From positions 2,802,501 to 2,866,500 of the forward strand of contig OX638356.1 in the NCBI GenBank assembly GCA_951813395.1: a DNA stretch of 64,000 nucleotides. Direction: 5' to 3'. A program made the position numbers and the translations under genes. Below the pieces are notes generated by a model. The model worked only from the letters and a program-made list of their open reading frames with translations, did not search any database and had not been told where the DNA came from. Within the stretch, counting starts at the first letter, position 1. Each line of letters starts with the position of its first letter. The DNA comes from Longimicrobiales bacterium (GTDB taxonomy: Bacteria; Gemmatimonadota; Gemmatimonadetes; Longimicrobiales; Gaopeijiaceae). Of the stretch, positions 9,547 to 17,891 are shown piece after piece.

Positions 9547-10563
9547 TTGTACCGGTCCTGCATGTTCTGCCGCAAGCCCCTGGGCGAGAACGAGGTCATC
9601 GAAACGTTCCCCGTGGGGTGCAGGCTGGCATTCGACGCCGCGCGCGGCCGGCTCTGGGTGGTGTGCAGGAAGTGCGAGCGCTGGAACCTGACGCCGCTCG
9701 AGGAGCGCTGGGAGGCGGTGGAAGACTGCGAGCGGATCTTTCGCGACACCCGGGTGCGGGTCTCCACCGACAACATCGGGCTCGCCCGCCACCCCGAGGG
9801 GCTGACCCTGGTCCGAATCGGCGAACCCATGCGGCCCGAGTTCGCGGCGTGGCGCTACGGGGACCAGTTCGGGCGGCGGCGGCGCAAGGCGATCCTGTAT
9901 GGCGCCGCCGGGCTGGCCGTCTTCGGGGGAATCGTGGTGGGGGGTGCCGCGGCGGGCGTCTTGAGCGGTTTCATGCTCAGCCAGTCGGGGAACTTCGTCA
10001 ACATGTGGATGAACGCACGGACCATGGTCAAGCTGCACCCCGACGGCGGAGGAACCATCAAGCTCAAGCGCCAGGACCTGCTGGGCACGCGCGTGCGCCC
10101 CGCCGACGACGACCTCGGCTTCAGGGTTCAGGTGCGCAAGCGGAAGAAGAAGACCTGGCACGAGGGTCCCGAGGCCCGCCGCTTCGCCGGCGCGATCCTT
10201 CCCCGGATGAACTCGATGGGCGGTACGAAGGAAACGGTCCAGCACGCGGTGAACGAGATCGAGGCCATCGGCCACCCCGAGCGATTTCTGCTCGACGTCG
10301 CCGATGGAGACCGATTCCAGGACAAGAAGGGCGTGCCCGGCTACATCAACAAGATGCCAAAGCCGACCAAGCTGGCACTCGAGATGGCGCTCCACGAGGA
10401 GCAGGAGCGGCGTGCATTGGAAGGCGAACTGTGGCTGCTGGAACAGGCGTGGCGGGAGGCCGAAGAGATCGCGGAGATCTCCGACAACCTGTTCCTGCCC
10501 GAAGGGACGGACGAGTTCATCCGCGAGGCCCGGGGGGCCGAGAGCGACGAGGATCGCGCCTGA
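9547..10563 (+). CDS. Zinc-ribbon membrane protein, paralogue B
   Basis: A 338-residue paralogue of the protein encoded in reverse at 6374-7399. The two share the N-terminal zinc-ribbon half (CMFC and CRKC pairs, CERWNLTPLEERWEAVE), the RPEFAAWRYGDQFG block before the hydrophobic hairpin, and the C-terminal helix (LALEMALHEEQERRALEGEL). The middle differs: here it has a lysine/arginine-rich stretch (KRKKKTW). The start is placed at TTG 9547, with GGAG 6 bases upstream, because it aligns with the paralogue's start; earlier in-frame codons add a non-conserved extension. Function unknown. Confidence 0.75.
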   Translation: MYRSCMFCRKPLGENEVIETFPVGCRLAFDAARGRLWVVCRKCERWNLTPLEERWEAVEDCERIFRDTRVRVSTDNIGLARHPEGLTLVRIGEPMRPEFAAWRYGDQFGRRRRKAILYGAAGLAVFGGIVVGGAAAGVLSGFMLSQSGNFVNMWMNARTMVKLHPDGGGTIKLKRQDLLGTRVRPADDDLGFRVQVRKRKKKTWHEGPEARRFAGAILPRMNSMGGTKETVQHAVNEIEAIGHPERFLLDVADGDRFQDKKGVPGYINKMPKPTKLALEMALHEEQERRALEGELWLLEQAWREAEEIAEISDNLFLPEGTDEFIREARGAESDEDRA

Positions 10564-10579
10564 GACGGCCGAGGTCAGC

Positions 10580-13357
10580 CTACCAGCGGTATCCGGCCTT
10601 CACGTACACGAATCCGCCGCTGGCGCCGAAGGGCGTCGCCGAGCTGTAGCGGTTTCCCGCCACCGCGGCGGCGTCGGGGTTCTCCTGGGGATACCGGTTG
10701 AGCGCGTTCTGCGCGCCGATGGTGACGCTCGAGGTCGCCGTGACCGGGTAGGATGCCTCCAGGTCGACGAGGTACTCGCCGGGGTAGGCGCGGTCGTCAC
10801 GCGCATCGAACCAGCCGGCGTAGTAGCTCAGCCGTGTGAGCGCCGAGACGCCGCTCAGGGTCCTCCGCGCCGACGCCATCCAGCGCGTGCCGGGCAGCGC
10901 ATCCTCCAGTTGCCGGATGCGCACGTCGTCGAGCACCTGGGGGTTGTAGCGGGTGACCTTCGTGTTCGTGTGGTTGAACGCCAGGCTGAACTCGGTGCCG
11001 CCCGCCCCGCCGGGGACGAGGGACGCCACGACATCGACCCCCTGCGTGCGCGTGTCGAACTCGTTGGTGAAGAAGCGGAAGTTGGCGAGGTTCCGCGCGC
11101 TGGTGATCCCCTCCGCGATGAGGCGGTCGGCGTCCGCCGGATCGAGCGAAAAGACCTGGCTCAGCGCGATCCGATCGGACAGGGCGATCCGGAAGTAGTC
11201 GGCCGAGGCCGTGAACGTGCCGGCGTCGACCACGAAGCCGAAGCTGGCGTTCACCGACTTCTCGGCGTCGAGCGGCTTGCCGCCCGCGAGTTCGGCCACC
11301 CTGGATGTCGAGGGAATCGTGCCGTTGTTGACCAGCTCCCGCAGCGTCCGGTCGAACCCGGTGGTCACGTTGAAGGCGTTCTGCTGCCCCGGCGTCGGCG
11401 CCCTGAATCCGGTGCTGAGGCTCCCGCGGACGGCCAGCGCCTCGCCAAGCGCGAGTCGCGCCACCGCTTTCCCGTTCGCCGTGGTGCCGAAGTCCGCGAA
11501 GCGCTCGGTGCGGAGCGCGGCGCCGAGGGTCCAGCGGTCGTCCCGGCTGCGCAGTTCCAGGTCCCCGTACACGGCGAAGTTCACCCGGTGCCAATCCCCC
11601 GCCGCGATGTCGCTGAAGCCGGGGAAGCCGTTCGATCCGGAGCTGAACCCCTGCGCGGCCAGCGGGCCGATCACCCAGGACGCATCCTCGCCGATCCCGA
11701 TCTTGAAGTGCTCGTCGCGGAACTCCGCGCCGCCGGCAACGTTGACCACATCGTTTACCGCATAGTTCAGGTCGACGTTGAGATTCACCTCCGACTGCCG
11801 GTAGATGCCGGGATCGAAGGACGAAGGCGAATCCGGACCCAGCGATGCGTTCACCGTGTTGTCGATGAAGAAGTCGATCGCGTTGCGCCCCAGGCCGACG
11901 CTCGCGTCCCACAGCAGGCCGCCCCGGGTCTGTCCCTTGGCACCCGCCACGACCGAGGCGTCCAGCGCGTCGCCCCCGAACTGGGGGGTGAACCCTCCGG
12001 GGAAGAGTTCCTGGAAAGTGAAGCAGTTGGGGTCCTCGAACACGCGGCCGAGCGCGACCGGGTCCGGGACCCAGTTGGTGATGTTGACCACCGGACACCC
12101 GGCCGAGCCGTCGAGCACGCCGTCGCGGGCGTCGAGCAGGTCGCCGACCAGCAGCGTCTTGCCGCCGTCAAGGCTGTACACCCCCGCCCGGGTGTTCGGG
12201 TTGCGGAAGAAGAAGCCGCCGGTGACGGTCTCGGTCGAGTAGTTGGCGTGCCCGTAGAGCTGCAGGCCGTCGCGGACGAAGTGGCCGAAGTTGCCCCACA
12301 GCTTGAAGTCGTTGTCGACGGTGTGTGCGCCCCAGATCTGGGCCGGGTCGCGCACATGCGTGTTCCCCGCCGCGATCAGGGCCGCCGCGTCGTCCCGCTG
12401 CACGCTGCGGCTGGTCGGGTTCGACGCGCCGAACTCGGCGCTGAGATTGGCGAAGCCGTTCTCGCCGAGCGGGAGCCCGATGTTGCCCGCCAGGGTGTAT
12501 GACTCGCCGTCGCCCTCCATGAACGTGCCCGTGCGGAACTCGAGGCTTCCCCCGGACGGCGCGTCCTTGAGCGTGAAGTTCATCACCCCGGCGATCGCGT
12601 CGGAGCCGTACTGCGCCGACGCCCCGTCGCGAAGCACCTCCCCCTGGCGCACCGCGATCGCGGGGATCGACGAGATGTCGGGCCCCTGGGCGCCGTCGGC
12701 GAACCCGCCTCCGATCCAGGTGATCACCGCCGCGCGGTGACGGCGCTTGCCGTTGACCAGCACCAGCGTGTGGTCGGGCGCCAGTCCGCGCAGGCTGGCG
12801 GGCCGTATGATCCGGGCCGCGTCGCCCACGGCCTGCGGGTTGACGTTGAAGGACGGGATCACCGTGCGGAGCAGGTCGTTGAGGTCGGTGTCGCCCTGCT
12901 CGATGAAGTCCTGCGACGCGATGGCGTCGATGGGCACCGCCGACTGCGTCACGGTGCGCGGGCGCGCCCGGCTCCCCACCGCGACGAGTCCCTCGATCGC
13001 CACGGCGGCCTCGCGCAGTTCCAGGTCGAGGCGCAGGGTCTGGCCGTCGGCGAGGGTGACTTCCCTGACCTCGGTGCCGAAGCCGATCCTGGCGAACTCG
13101 ACGGTGTGCGTCCCGGCGGGGATGTCCGACACCGTGTAGTTGCCGCCCGGATCGGTAATGCCGCCCAGGCTGAGCGCCGGCAGACTGACCTGCACCCCGG
13201 CGAGGGGCGCGCCGGTTGCGGCCTGGCGGACCGTGCCCTCCAGGCCTGCCTGTGCCGCCGCGGGGCCGGGGGTGACCGAGAACAGGAGGCACAACCCCGT
13301 GGCGAGCGTGTACCTGGATGATGGGCGCCGGTTTGCGTGCCCGGTGACTTCGATCAT
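10580..13357 (-). CDS. TonB-dependent receptor with carboxypeptidase-like N-terminal domain
   Basis: A 925-residue outer-membrane receptor. A signal peptide (ending around PAAAQA, residue ~36) is followed by a carboxypeptidase-regulatory-like Ig domain (TVRQAATGAPLAGVQVSLP to DLELRE). Then come a plug domain (LNDLLRTVIPSFN, LRGLAPDHTLVLVNGKRRH, LRDGASAQYGSDAIAGVMN) and a long beta-barrel ending in aromatic KAGYRW. Such receptors import large ligands using TonB energy; the ligand is unknown. The start at 13357 has a GGAG ~10 bases upstream; an alternative ATG lies at 13390. It is divergent from a beta-propeller lipoprotein across a phased-repeat promoter region. Confidence 0.9.
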   Translation of the reverse strand: MIEVTGHANRRPSSRYTLATGLCLLFSVTPGPAAAQAGLEGTVRQAATGAPLAGVQVSLPALSLGGITDPGGNYTVSDIPAGTHTVEFARIGFGTEVREVTLADGQTLRLDLELREAAVAIEGLVAVGSRARPRTVTQSAVPIDAIASQDFIEQGDTDLNDLLRTVIPSFNVNPQAVGDAARIIRPASLRGLAPDHTLVLVNGKRRHRAAVITWIGGGFADGAQGPDISSIPAIAVRQGEVLRDGASAQYGSDAIAGVMNFTLKDAPSGGSLEFRTGTFMEGDGESYTLAGNIGLPLGENGFANLSAEFGASNPTSRSVQRDDAAALIAAGNTHVRDPAQIWGAHTVDNDFKLWGNFGHFVRDGLQLYGHANYSTETVTGGFFFRNPNTRAGVYSLDGGKTLLVGDLLDARDGVLDGSAGCPVVNITNWVPDPVALGRVFEDPNCFTFQELFPGGFTPQFGGDALDASVVAGAKGQTRGGLLWDASVGLGRNAIDFFIDNTVNASLGPDSPSSFDPGIYRQSEVNLNVDLNYAVNDVVNVAGGAEFRDEHFKIGIGEDASWVIGPLAAQGFSSGSNGFPGFSDIAAGDWHRVNFAVYGDLELRSRDDRWTLGAALRTERFADFGTTANGKAVARLALGEALAVRGSLSTGFRAPTPGQQNAFNVTTGFDRTLRELVNNGTIPSTSRVAELAGGKPLDAEKSVNASFGFVVDAGTFTASADYFRIALSDRIALSQVFSLDPADADRLIAEGITSARNLANFRFFTNEFDTRTQGVDVVASLVPGGAGGTEFSLAFNHTNTKVTRYNPQVLDDVRIRQLEDALPGTRWMASARRTLSGVSALTRLSYYAGWFDARDDRAYPGEYLVDLEASYPVTATSSVTIGAQNALNRYPQENPDAAAVAGNRYSSATPFGASGGFVYVKAGYRW

Positions 13358-13396
13358 ATGGTCAGCACTCCGTCGTGTGTCCTTTATCATCGCACT

Positions 13397-13431
13397 TGTC
13401 CGTTTTTGTCGCAAATATGTCCGAAATTGTC
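13397..13431. promoter_or_regulatory. Four helically phased TGTC repeats in a divergent promoter region
   Basis: TGTC occurs four times, starting at 13397, 13407, 13418 and 13428, i.e. at 10-, 11- and 10-bp steps. The following bases alternate: CG, GC, CG, GT. All copies lie on one face of the helix and in one orientation, between the TonB receptor and the propeller lipoprotein. The DNA between copies is A/T-rich against a GC-rich background. This suits a head-to-tail, direct-repeat-binding regulator. No regulator gene is adjacent. Confidence 0.5.
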
Positions 13432-13439
13432 GTAAACAG

Positions 13440-14669
13440 ATGATGTGCGCACCGCTGGACACTCGCCGCCGCGCAATTCTCCTCGCCCTGACCGGGGCCG
13501 CGGCGTGCCAGAGCGAAACCGGCTCCGCGCCCGATCTCTTCACCGGCGATCCGTGGACCCTTGCGGGCCCCGAGGTGAGGATCGGCTCGGTCGACGACCC
13601 ATTATACGTCTTCGGCCCGGTGACGGGCCTCGTTTCGGGTCCCGACGGGTCACTGTACTCCCTGCACGGGCGCGAAGGCACCATACGGCGCTGGTCCGCC
13701 GACGGCACGCTCTCGGGATTGGTGGGAAGGCAAGGCGAGGGACCGGGGGAGTTCCTGCGGCCCAGCGACATGGGGTTCTTCGGCGACTCGCTGTGGGTCT
13801 GGGATGGGGGCGGCTTTCATGTGAGCTACTTCGACCCGGAGGGGAAGTTCCTTGGGCGGGTGTCGCCCGAGGTCGACATCGGCGGCCCGGAGGGGTCGCC
13901 GCCCCGCCCGTCCAGGCCCTTCCGGGACGGCACGTTCCTCGGAATCGGGCGGATGCCTGCGTACGATATCGCTACCGGCGAGCTTACGGAAACCGCCTTC
14001 GCGCACCTGGACGCGGAGGGCGAGGCACTAAGGACCATCTGGCGGTACCCGCACGAGCCCCGCGACCTCTTTGCCCTCCTCAGGGAAGGCGGAGGGACCT
14101 ACGGCTTCCAGGCATTTGGCGACGGCGTCGACTACACGGTTCTCGACGACGGCCTCCTGATCGTCGGGCGCCGCGCCTGGACCGGTGAGGGCGAGGCAGT
14201 CTTCACGGTGACGCGGATAGGCCTGGCGGGGGACACGGCCTTCTCGGTTCGCGTACCCTACACCCCCGCTCCGCTGGCAGCCGAGCGCATCGACTCCGCA
14301 GTGGTGGCCGTCACCGGGGGCCTGTACGAGCTCATGAGCCGGCGGCAGCCGGGGCTCGCAAGGGCCGCCCTCGAAGAGCGCATTCGCGACGCCACCTACA
14401 AGCCCGCCTACGTGCCGCCGGTCGGTGAAGTCAGGCTGGACGAGGCCGGCCACATCTGGGTGCGTCGGTTCGACCCCGTCGAGAACGACACCGGCGAGGC
14501 CTTCGGCGAGTGGTGGGTCCTCGACCCGAACGGGATCCCCGTGGCCCGGGCCCTCATCCCCGTGGGGCTGCAGGTCGGCCACATCGGCGATGACTTCCTG
14601 TGGGGCACCGAGCAGGACGAATTCGATGTCGACTACATCGTCCGCTACCGGCTCGTGAAGGGGTCGTAG
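13440..14669 (+). CDS. Six-bladed beta-propeller-type lipoprotein
   Basis: A 409-residue exported protein with a lipobox-like LTGAAAC near residue 22. The body shows propeller blade signatures: GLVSGPDGSLYSLHGREGTIRRW, the GRQGEGPGEFLRPSDMGFFGDSLWVWD segment and VRLDEAGHIWVRRF. GQGEGPGEF-type proteins of this kind are common lipoproteins in the suspected phylum and have no assigned substrate. Two consecutive ATG codons (13440, 13443) are possible starts, with no clear ribosome site, so translation may be leaderless or weak. Divergence from a TonB receptor suggests co-regulation. Confidence 0.75.
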   Translation: MMCAPLDTRRRAILLALTGAAACQSETGSAPDLFTGDPWTLAGPEVRIGSVDDPLYVFGPVTGLVSGPDGSLYSLHGREGTIRRWSADGTLSGLVGRQGEGPGEFLRPSDMGFFGDSLWVWDGGGFHVSYFDPEGKFLGRVSPEVDIGGPEGSPPRPSRPFRDGTFLGIGRMPAYDIATGELTETAFAHLDAEGEALRTIWRYPHEPRDLFALLREGGGTYGFQAFGDGVDYTVLDDGLLIVGRRAWTGEGEAVFTVTRIGLAGDTAFSVRVPYTPAPLAAERIDSAVVAVTGGLYELMSRRQPGLARAALEERIRDATYKPAYVPPVGEVRLDEAGHIWVRRFDPVENDTGEAFGEWWVLDPNGIPVARALIPVGLQVGHIGDDFLWGTEQDEFDVDYIVRYRLVKGS

Positions 14670-14773
14670 CGGCGCAGGGCTCAGCGAGGGGACGCTCGGC
14701 TATTGCAATCCCCGCAGGGTCGCGCCACCGTGGCAACCTGTGCCCCACGGTCCCTCGACATGCAGGAGTCGGA

Positions 14774-16207
14774 ATGATGAACCGGAACCCACTCGTGGCG
14801 ATGGCCGCCCTGGCCTCGTTCTCGACTGCCGCGCTCGCCGGCTGCGCGCCGCAACCGGAACGCTCGGACGGTCCCACCGATCCCCGAATCGACGCGATCT
14901 TCGCGGACCTGGCGGGCGAGCGTCCCGGCGCGGCCGTGGGGGTCGTGATGGGCGGCGAAGTGGTGCACCGCGCGGGGTACGGCACCGCGCACATGGACCA
15001 CAGCATCCCCATCACGCCGGGAACGGTTTTCGACATTGCGTCGATCTCCAAGCAGTTCGGGGCTCTCGCGGCTCTTCTCCTGGAATCCGAAGGCAGGCTG
15101 GACCTGGATGCCGATGTGCGCGGCTACGTCCCCGAGTTGCCGGACTTCGGCGTGCCCATCACGGCGCGGCAGCTGATCCATCATACCAGCGGGATCCGCG
15201 ACTGGCCGCACACGATGGCGCTCGGGGGGATCGGCTTTACCGACGTGATCTCGTTCGAGAAGATCCTGCGCATGCTCTACCATCAGCAGGCGATCAACTT
15301 CCCGCCAAACTCCGAGTATGCGTATTCGAACACGGGCTACAACCTGCTGGCGCGGGTGATCGAGGTGCAGTCGGGGATGACGTTTCGCGAGTACACCGAG
15401 TCGCGGATCTTCGGGCCGCTGGGGATGACGCGGACGCATTTTTCGGACGATTACCTGGAGGTCGTGCCCGGACGGGCGGAATCGTACGCGCCGGTGGCCG
15501 AGGCCGAGGGCTTTCAGCGGATGCCGAACCAGCTCACCGCGCTCGCTTCGTCGTCGCTGCACACGTCGATCGACGACTTCATCCGCTGGATGCGCAACTA
15601 CGAGACGGGGCAGGTCGGGGGCGAGGAGATGCTTCGCACGATGGTGCGGCCGGGCGTGCTGACGGGTGGCGATACGCTCGACTATGCGCATGGGCTCGCG
15701 GTCGGGGACTACCGCGGGCTGCGGACCTTCGGGCACGGGGGCTCGTGGGTGGGCTACCGCACCAACTTCGTGCGCTTTCCGGAACAGAACCTCTCGATCG
15801 CGGTCTTCTGCAACGTCGCCGACTGCGACCCGGCCGGACGCGCGCGGCGGGTGGCCGAGGTCTACATCGGCGACCTCATGGGGCCCGAACCCGAGGCGCC
15901 CGAGCCCGAGCCCGACGCCGAGGGACCCAGCCTGACCGCCGAACAGCTGCGGGAGTACGCGGGCAGCTACCGCAGTCCCGAGCTGGACAGCACGTACGAT
16001 CTGGAGGTCGACGGCGAGGGACGGCTTGTCGCCAGCCACTGGCGCAACGACCCGAGCGTGCTGTCGCCCACCGGTGAGGACGAATTCACCGGCGACCAGT
16101 GGTACCTGCCCGAGGTGCGCTTCGTGCGGGACGGAGCGGGCCGGGTAAGCGGCTTCACGGTGACGGGTGTGCGGGTGCGCGACCTGATCTTCGAGCGGCG
16201 CCCGTGA
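14774..16207 (+). CDS. Serine hydrolase, class C beta-lactamase/DD-peptidase fold, lipoprotein
   Basis: A 477-residue periplasmic lipoprotein (lipobox LAGC, Cys ~22). The beta-lactamase/transpeptidase motifs are present: SISK as S-x-x-K with the nucleophilic serine, YSN as Y-x-N, and HGGSW in place of K-T-G. A C-terminal ~100-residue beta-rich domain follows a proline/glutamate linker, as in many Pab87/EstB-like peptidases and esterases. HGG points away from a classical beta-lactamase towards a peptidase or esterase. AGGAG precedes tandem ATGs at 14774/14777. The stop overlaps the GTG of the channel gene. Confidence 0.85.
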   Translation: MMNRNPLVAMAALASFSTAALAGCAPQPERSDGPTDPRIDAIFADLAGERPGAAVGVVMGGEVVHRAGYGTAHMDHSIPITPGTVFDIASISKQFGALAALLLESEGRLDLDADVRGYVPELPDFGVPITARQLIHHTSGIRDWPHTMALGGIGFTDVISFEKILRMLYHQQAINFPPNSEYAYSNTGYNLLARVIEVQSGMTFREYTESRIFGPLGMTRTHFSDDYLEVVPGRAESYAPVAEAEGFQRMPNQLTALASSSLHTSIDDFIRWMRNYETGQVGGEEMLRTMVRPGVLTGGDTLDYAHGLAVGDYRGLRTFGHGGSWVGYRTNFVRFPEQNLSIAVFCNVADCDPAGRARRVAEVYIGDLMGPEPEAPEPEPDAEGPSLTAEQLREYAGSYRSPELDSTYDLEVDGEGRLVASHWRNDPSVLSPTGEDEFTGDQWYLPEVRFVRDGAGRVSGFTVTGVRVRDLIFERRP

Positions 16208-17217
16208 TCTTCCGCGGCTCACAGGTCGCGATGGTCGTGGCCTTCTTCGTCCTGCTGGTCGTCGTCGGGACCGTCGGCTACGCCTGGATCGAGGGGTGGA
16301 ACTGGGCGGACTCGTTCTACATGACGATCATCACGATCACCGCGGTCGGCTACCACGAGGTGCATCCGCTGACGCAGGCGGGACGCTACTGGACGATCCT
16401 GATGCTCATCGGCGGCCTCACGGGGCTGGCGGCGTGGTTCGCCCTGATCACGACGTCGATGGTGCGGATGGACCTCCGCAACACATACAGGAAGCGTGCA
16501 ACCATGAAGAGGATTCGTCGCATGAAGGACCACGTGATCGTCTGCGGCAGCGGGAGAATGGGGACTCAGGTCATCGTGGAGCTGCTCGGCGCGAAGAAGG
16601 ACTACGTCGTGATCGAGAGCGACCCCGAGGCGGCGGAGGCCCTGCGCAACGTCGATCCCGACGTGCTGGTGATCGACGACGATGCGGCCGAGGACCGGGT
16701 GCTCAGACGGGCGGGCATCGACTCGGCCATGGGGCTGGTCACCTGCCTTTCGGCCGACGCGGACAACCTGTTCGTCTGCCTGTCGGCCCGTCACCTGAAC
16801 TCGAAGCTGGTGGTCATCGCGCGGGCCGAGGGCAAGTCGACCACGGCCAAGATGTACCAGGCCGGCGCCGATCACGTGGTCAGCCCGAACGTGACCGGGG
16901 CGGTATGGGTGGCGTCGCTGCTCACGCGGCCGTCCGTCGCTTCGTTCCTCGACGTGGCCTCCACGGGGGTTCACCTTTCGCGCCACATCGACCAGGCCAC
17001 CGTGGGCGGACGGGCGAAGATTCGGGGATTGACGCTGAAGGAGGCGCGGATCCCGGAGCGGACCGGGCTCGTCGTGATCGCCGTCAGCAAGCGGGGCAGC
17101 CCGGGCAAGGACATCCTGTTCAACCCGAAGGCCGACATGCGGCTCGGCGCCGGGGACGACCTGATCGTGCTGGGCGACCACGACCAGGTCGCGAAGCTCA
17201 GGGCGTATGTGTCGTGA
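16204..17217 (+). CDS. Two-TM potassium channel with RCK (TrkA-N/TrkA-C) domains
   Basis: A 337-residue Kch/MthK-like protein. It has TM1 (residues ~8-28), a pore loop, TM2 (~63-86), a Rossmann RCK domain starting at HVIVCGSGRMG, and a TrkA-C domain at the end. The filter region reads TITAVGYHEV: the canonical TVGYG is AVGYH here, so the threonine and terminal glycine are replaced by Ala47 and His51. Selectivity may therefore differ from classical K+ channels. The GTG start overlaps the previous stop (GTGA), so the hydrolase and channel are co-translated. Confidence 0.85.
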   Translation: MIFRGSQVAMVVAFFVLLVVVGTVGYAWIEGWNWADSFYMTIITITAVGYHEVHPLTQAGRYWTILMLIGGLTGLAAWFALITTSMVRMDLRNTYRKRATMKRIRRMKDHVIVCGSGRMGTQVIVELLGAKKDYVVIESDPEAAEALRNVDPDVLVIDDDAAEDRVLRRAGIDSAMGLVTCLSADADNLFVCLSARHLNSKLVVIARAEGKSTTAKMYQAGADHVVSPNVTGAVWVASLLTRPSVASFLDVASTGVHLSRHIDQATVGGRAKIRGLTLKEARIPERTGLVVIAVSKRGSPGKDILFNPKADMRLGAGDDLIVLGDHDQVAKLRAYVS

Positions 17218-17891
17218 CGGCTGCTATTCGGAACCGGTAATCAGCCCTCGGAGGCGACGCGGGGTTCGCGCTCCGCCTGGTCGGTGACCCTCGGGCCGCC
17301 AAGGCTGGCACCCGGCCCGCCGCGGGGGGGCGGAGTGCTGGCACCGGGCGTGCTTGGGTGGGCCGAAGCCCTGACAGTGGCCAGAGCCTCCCGGCGTACT
17401 CGGCGGCCATGGACGACCCTGACGTAACGTTAGGGTTAGCGGTAAGCGAGGGCTGCGGGCCACGCTGGCTGTCGAGCTACTGACCAACGCGCCGGTGGAC
17501 GTGGGCGCGGTGCCACTGTGGAGCAGGTGGCTGCGATCCCGGTGGGCCAGGTAGCCGAGCGTGGCTGGGCCGAGAGCCCCCGTGTCCCATTCGAGCATGC
17601 GGGTGTCCCGCGTTTTGCCGCGGAAACGTGGTGAGCGCTCCAGCGCGCGGCCGATCCCCCACATTGCCCGCCGGCCCGCTCTTCAGCCAACTCCTGTCCC
17701 AAAACGCGGGAACGCAGTCCCATCCAGCTATGGACAGGTTCTGAAAGGGCGGTCGCGGCGAGGTCCCGGACGTCTGCCACAATGGCCGCCAGGGGCCGCA
17801 GGAAGCACCGGGCGGGGCGATCGGCGATGTGGGACCCATTCGAGCCGTCGCGAGGCGACTTTTCGCGTCCTGGGCCTTGGAGGATCAGAAC
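17218..17891. other. Gene-free stretch with mosaic repeats
   Basis: No credible gene was found in these ~670 bases. The stretch contains near-duplicate GCTGGCACC(C/G)GGC units about 35 bp apart (17305-17350), a lower-GC patch with GTTAGGGTTAG, the left arm of a 45-bp inverted repeat (17584-17628), and a shorter related piece (17700-17723). An 11-base CCCATTCGAGC shared with that arm recurs near 17,835. It ends at the intact ribosome site of the HNH relic. It looks like debris of a repeat-rich or mobile segment. Confidence 0.6.
17584..17628 (+). repeat. Left arm of 45-bp inverted repeat flanking the HNH relic
   Basis: The reverse complement of this arm matches bases 18328-18372 at 37 of 45 positions without gaps. 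The 16 inner bases are identical, including the palindrome-like CCGCGG. Mismatches fall in three short blocks. A partial third copy, sharing CAAAACGCGGGA, lies at 17700-17723. Confidence 0.7.

Noticed and set aside
10304-12502. Long plus-strand ORF opposite the TonB receptor gene
   Set aside because: Composition-driven antisense frame in GC-rich DNA with no domain resemblance; the minus strand has a complete receptor.
14729-14755. ACCGTGG/CCACGGT hairpin as a terminator after the propeller gene
   Set aside because: Seven-base stem without a following T run; not sufficient for an intrinsic terminator.
17418-17445. Telomere-like GTTAGGGTTAG sequence
   Set aside because: Only one and a half units, in the middle of a bacterial contig; most likely chance in a low-GC patch.
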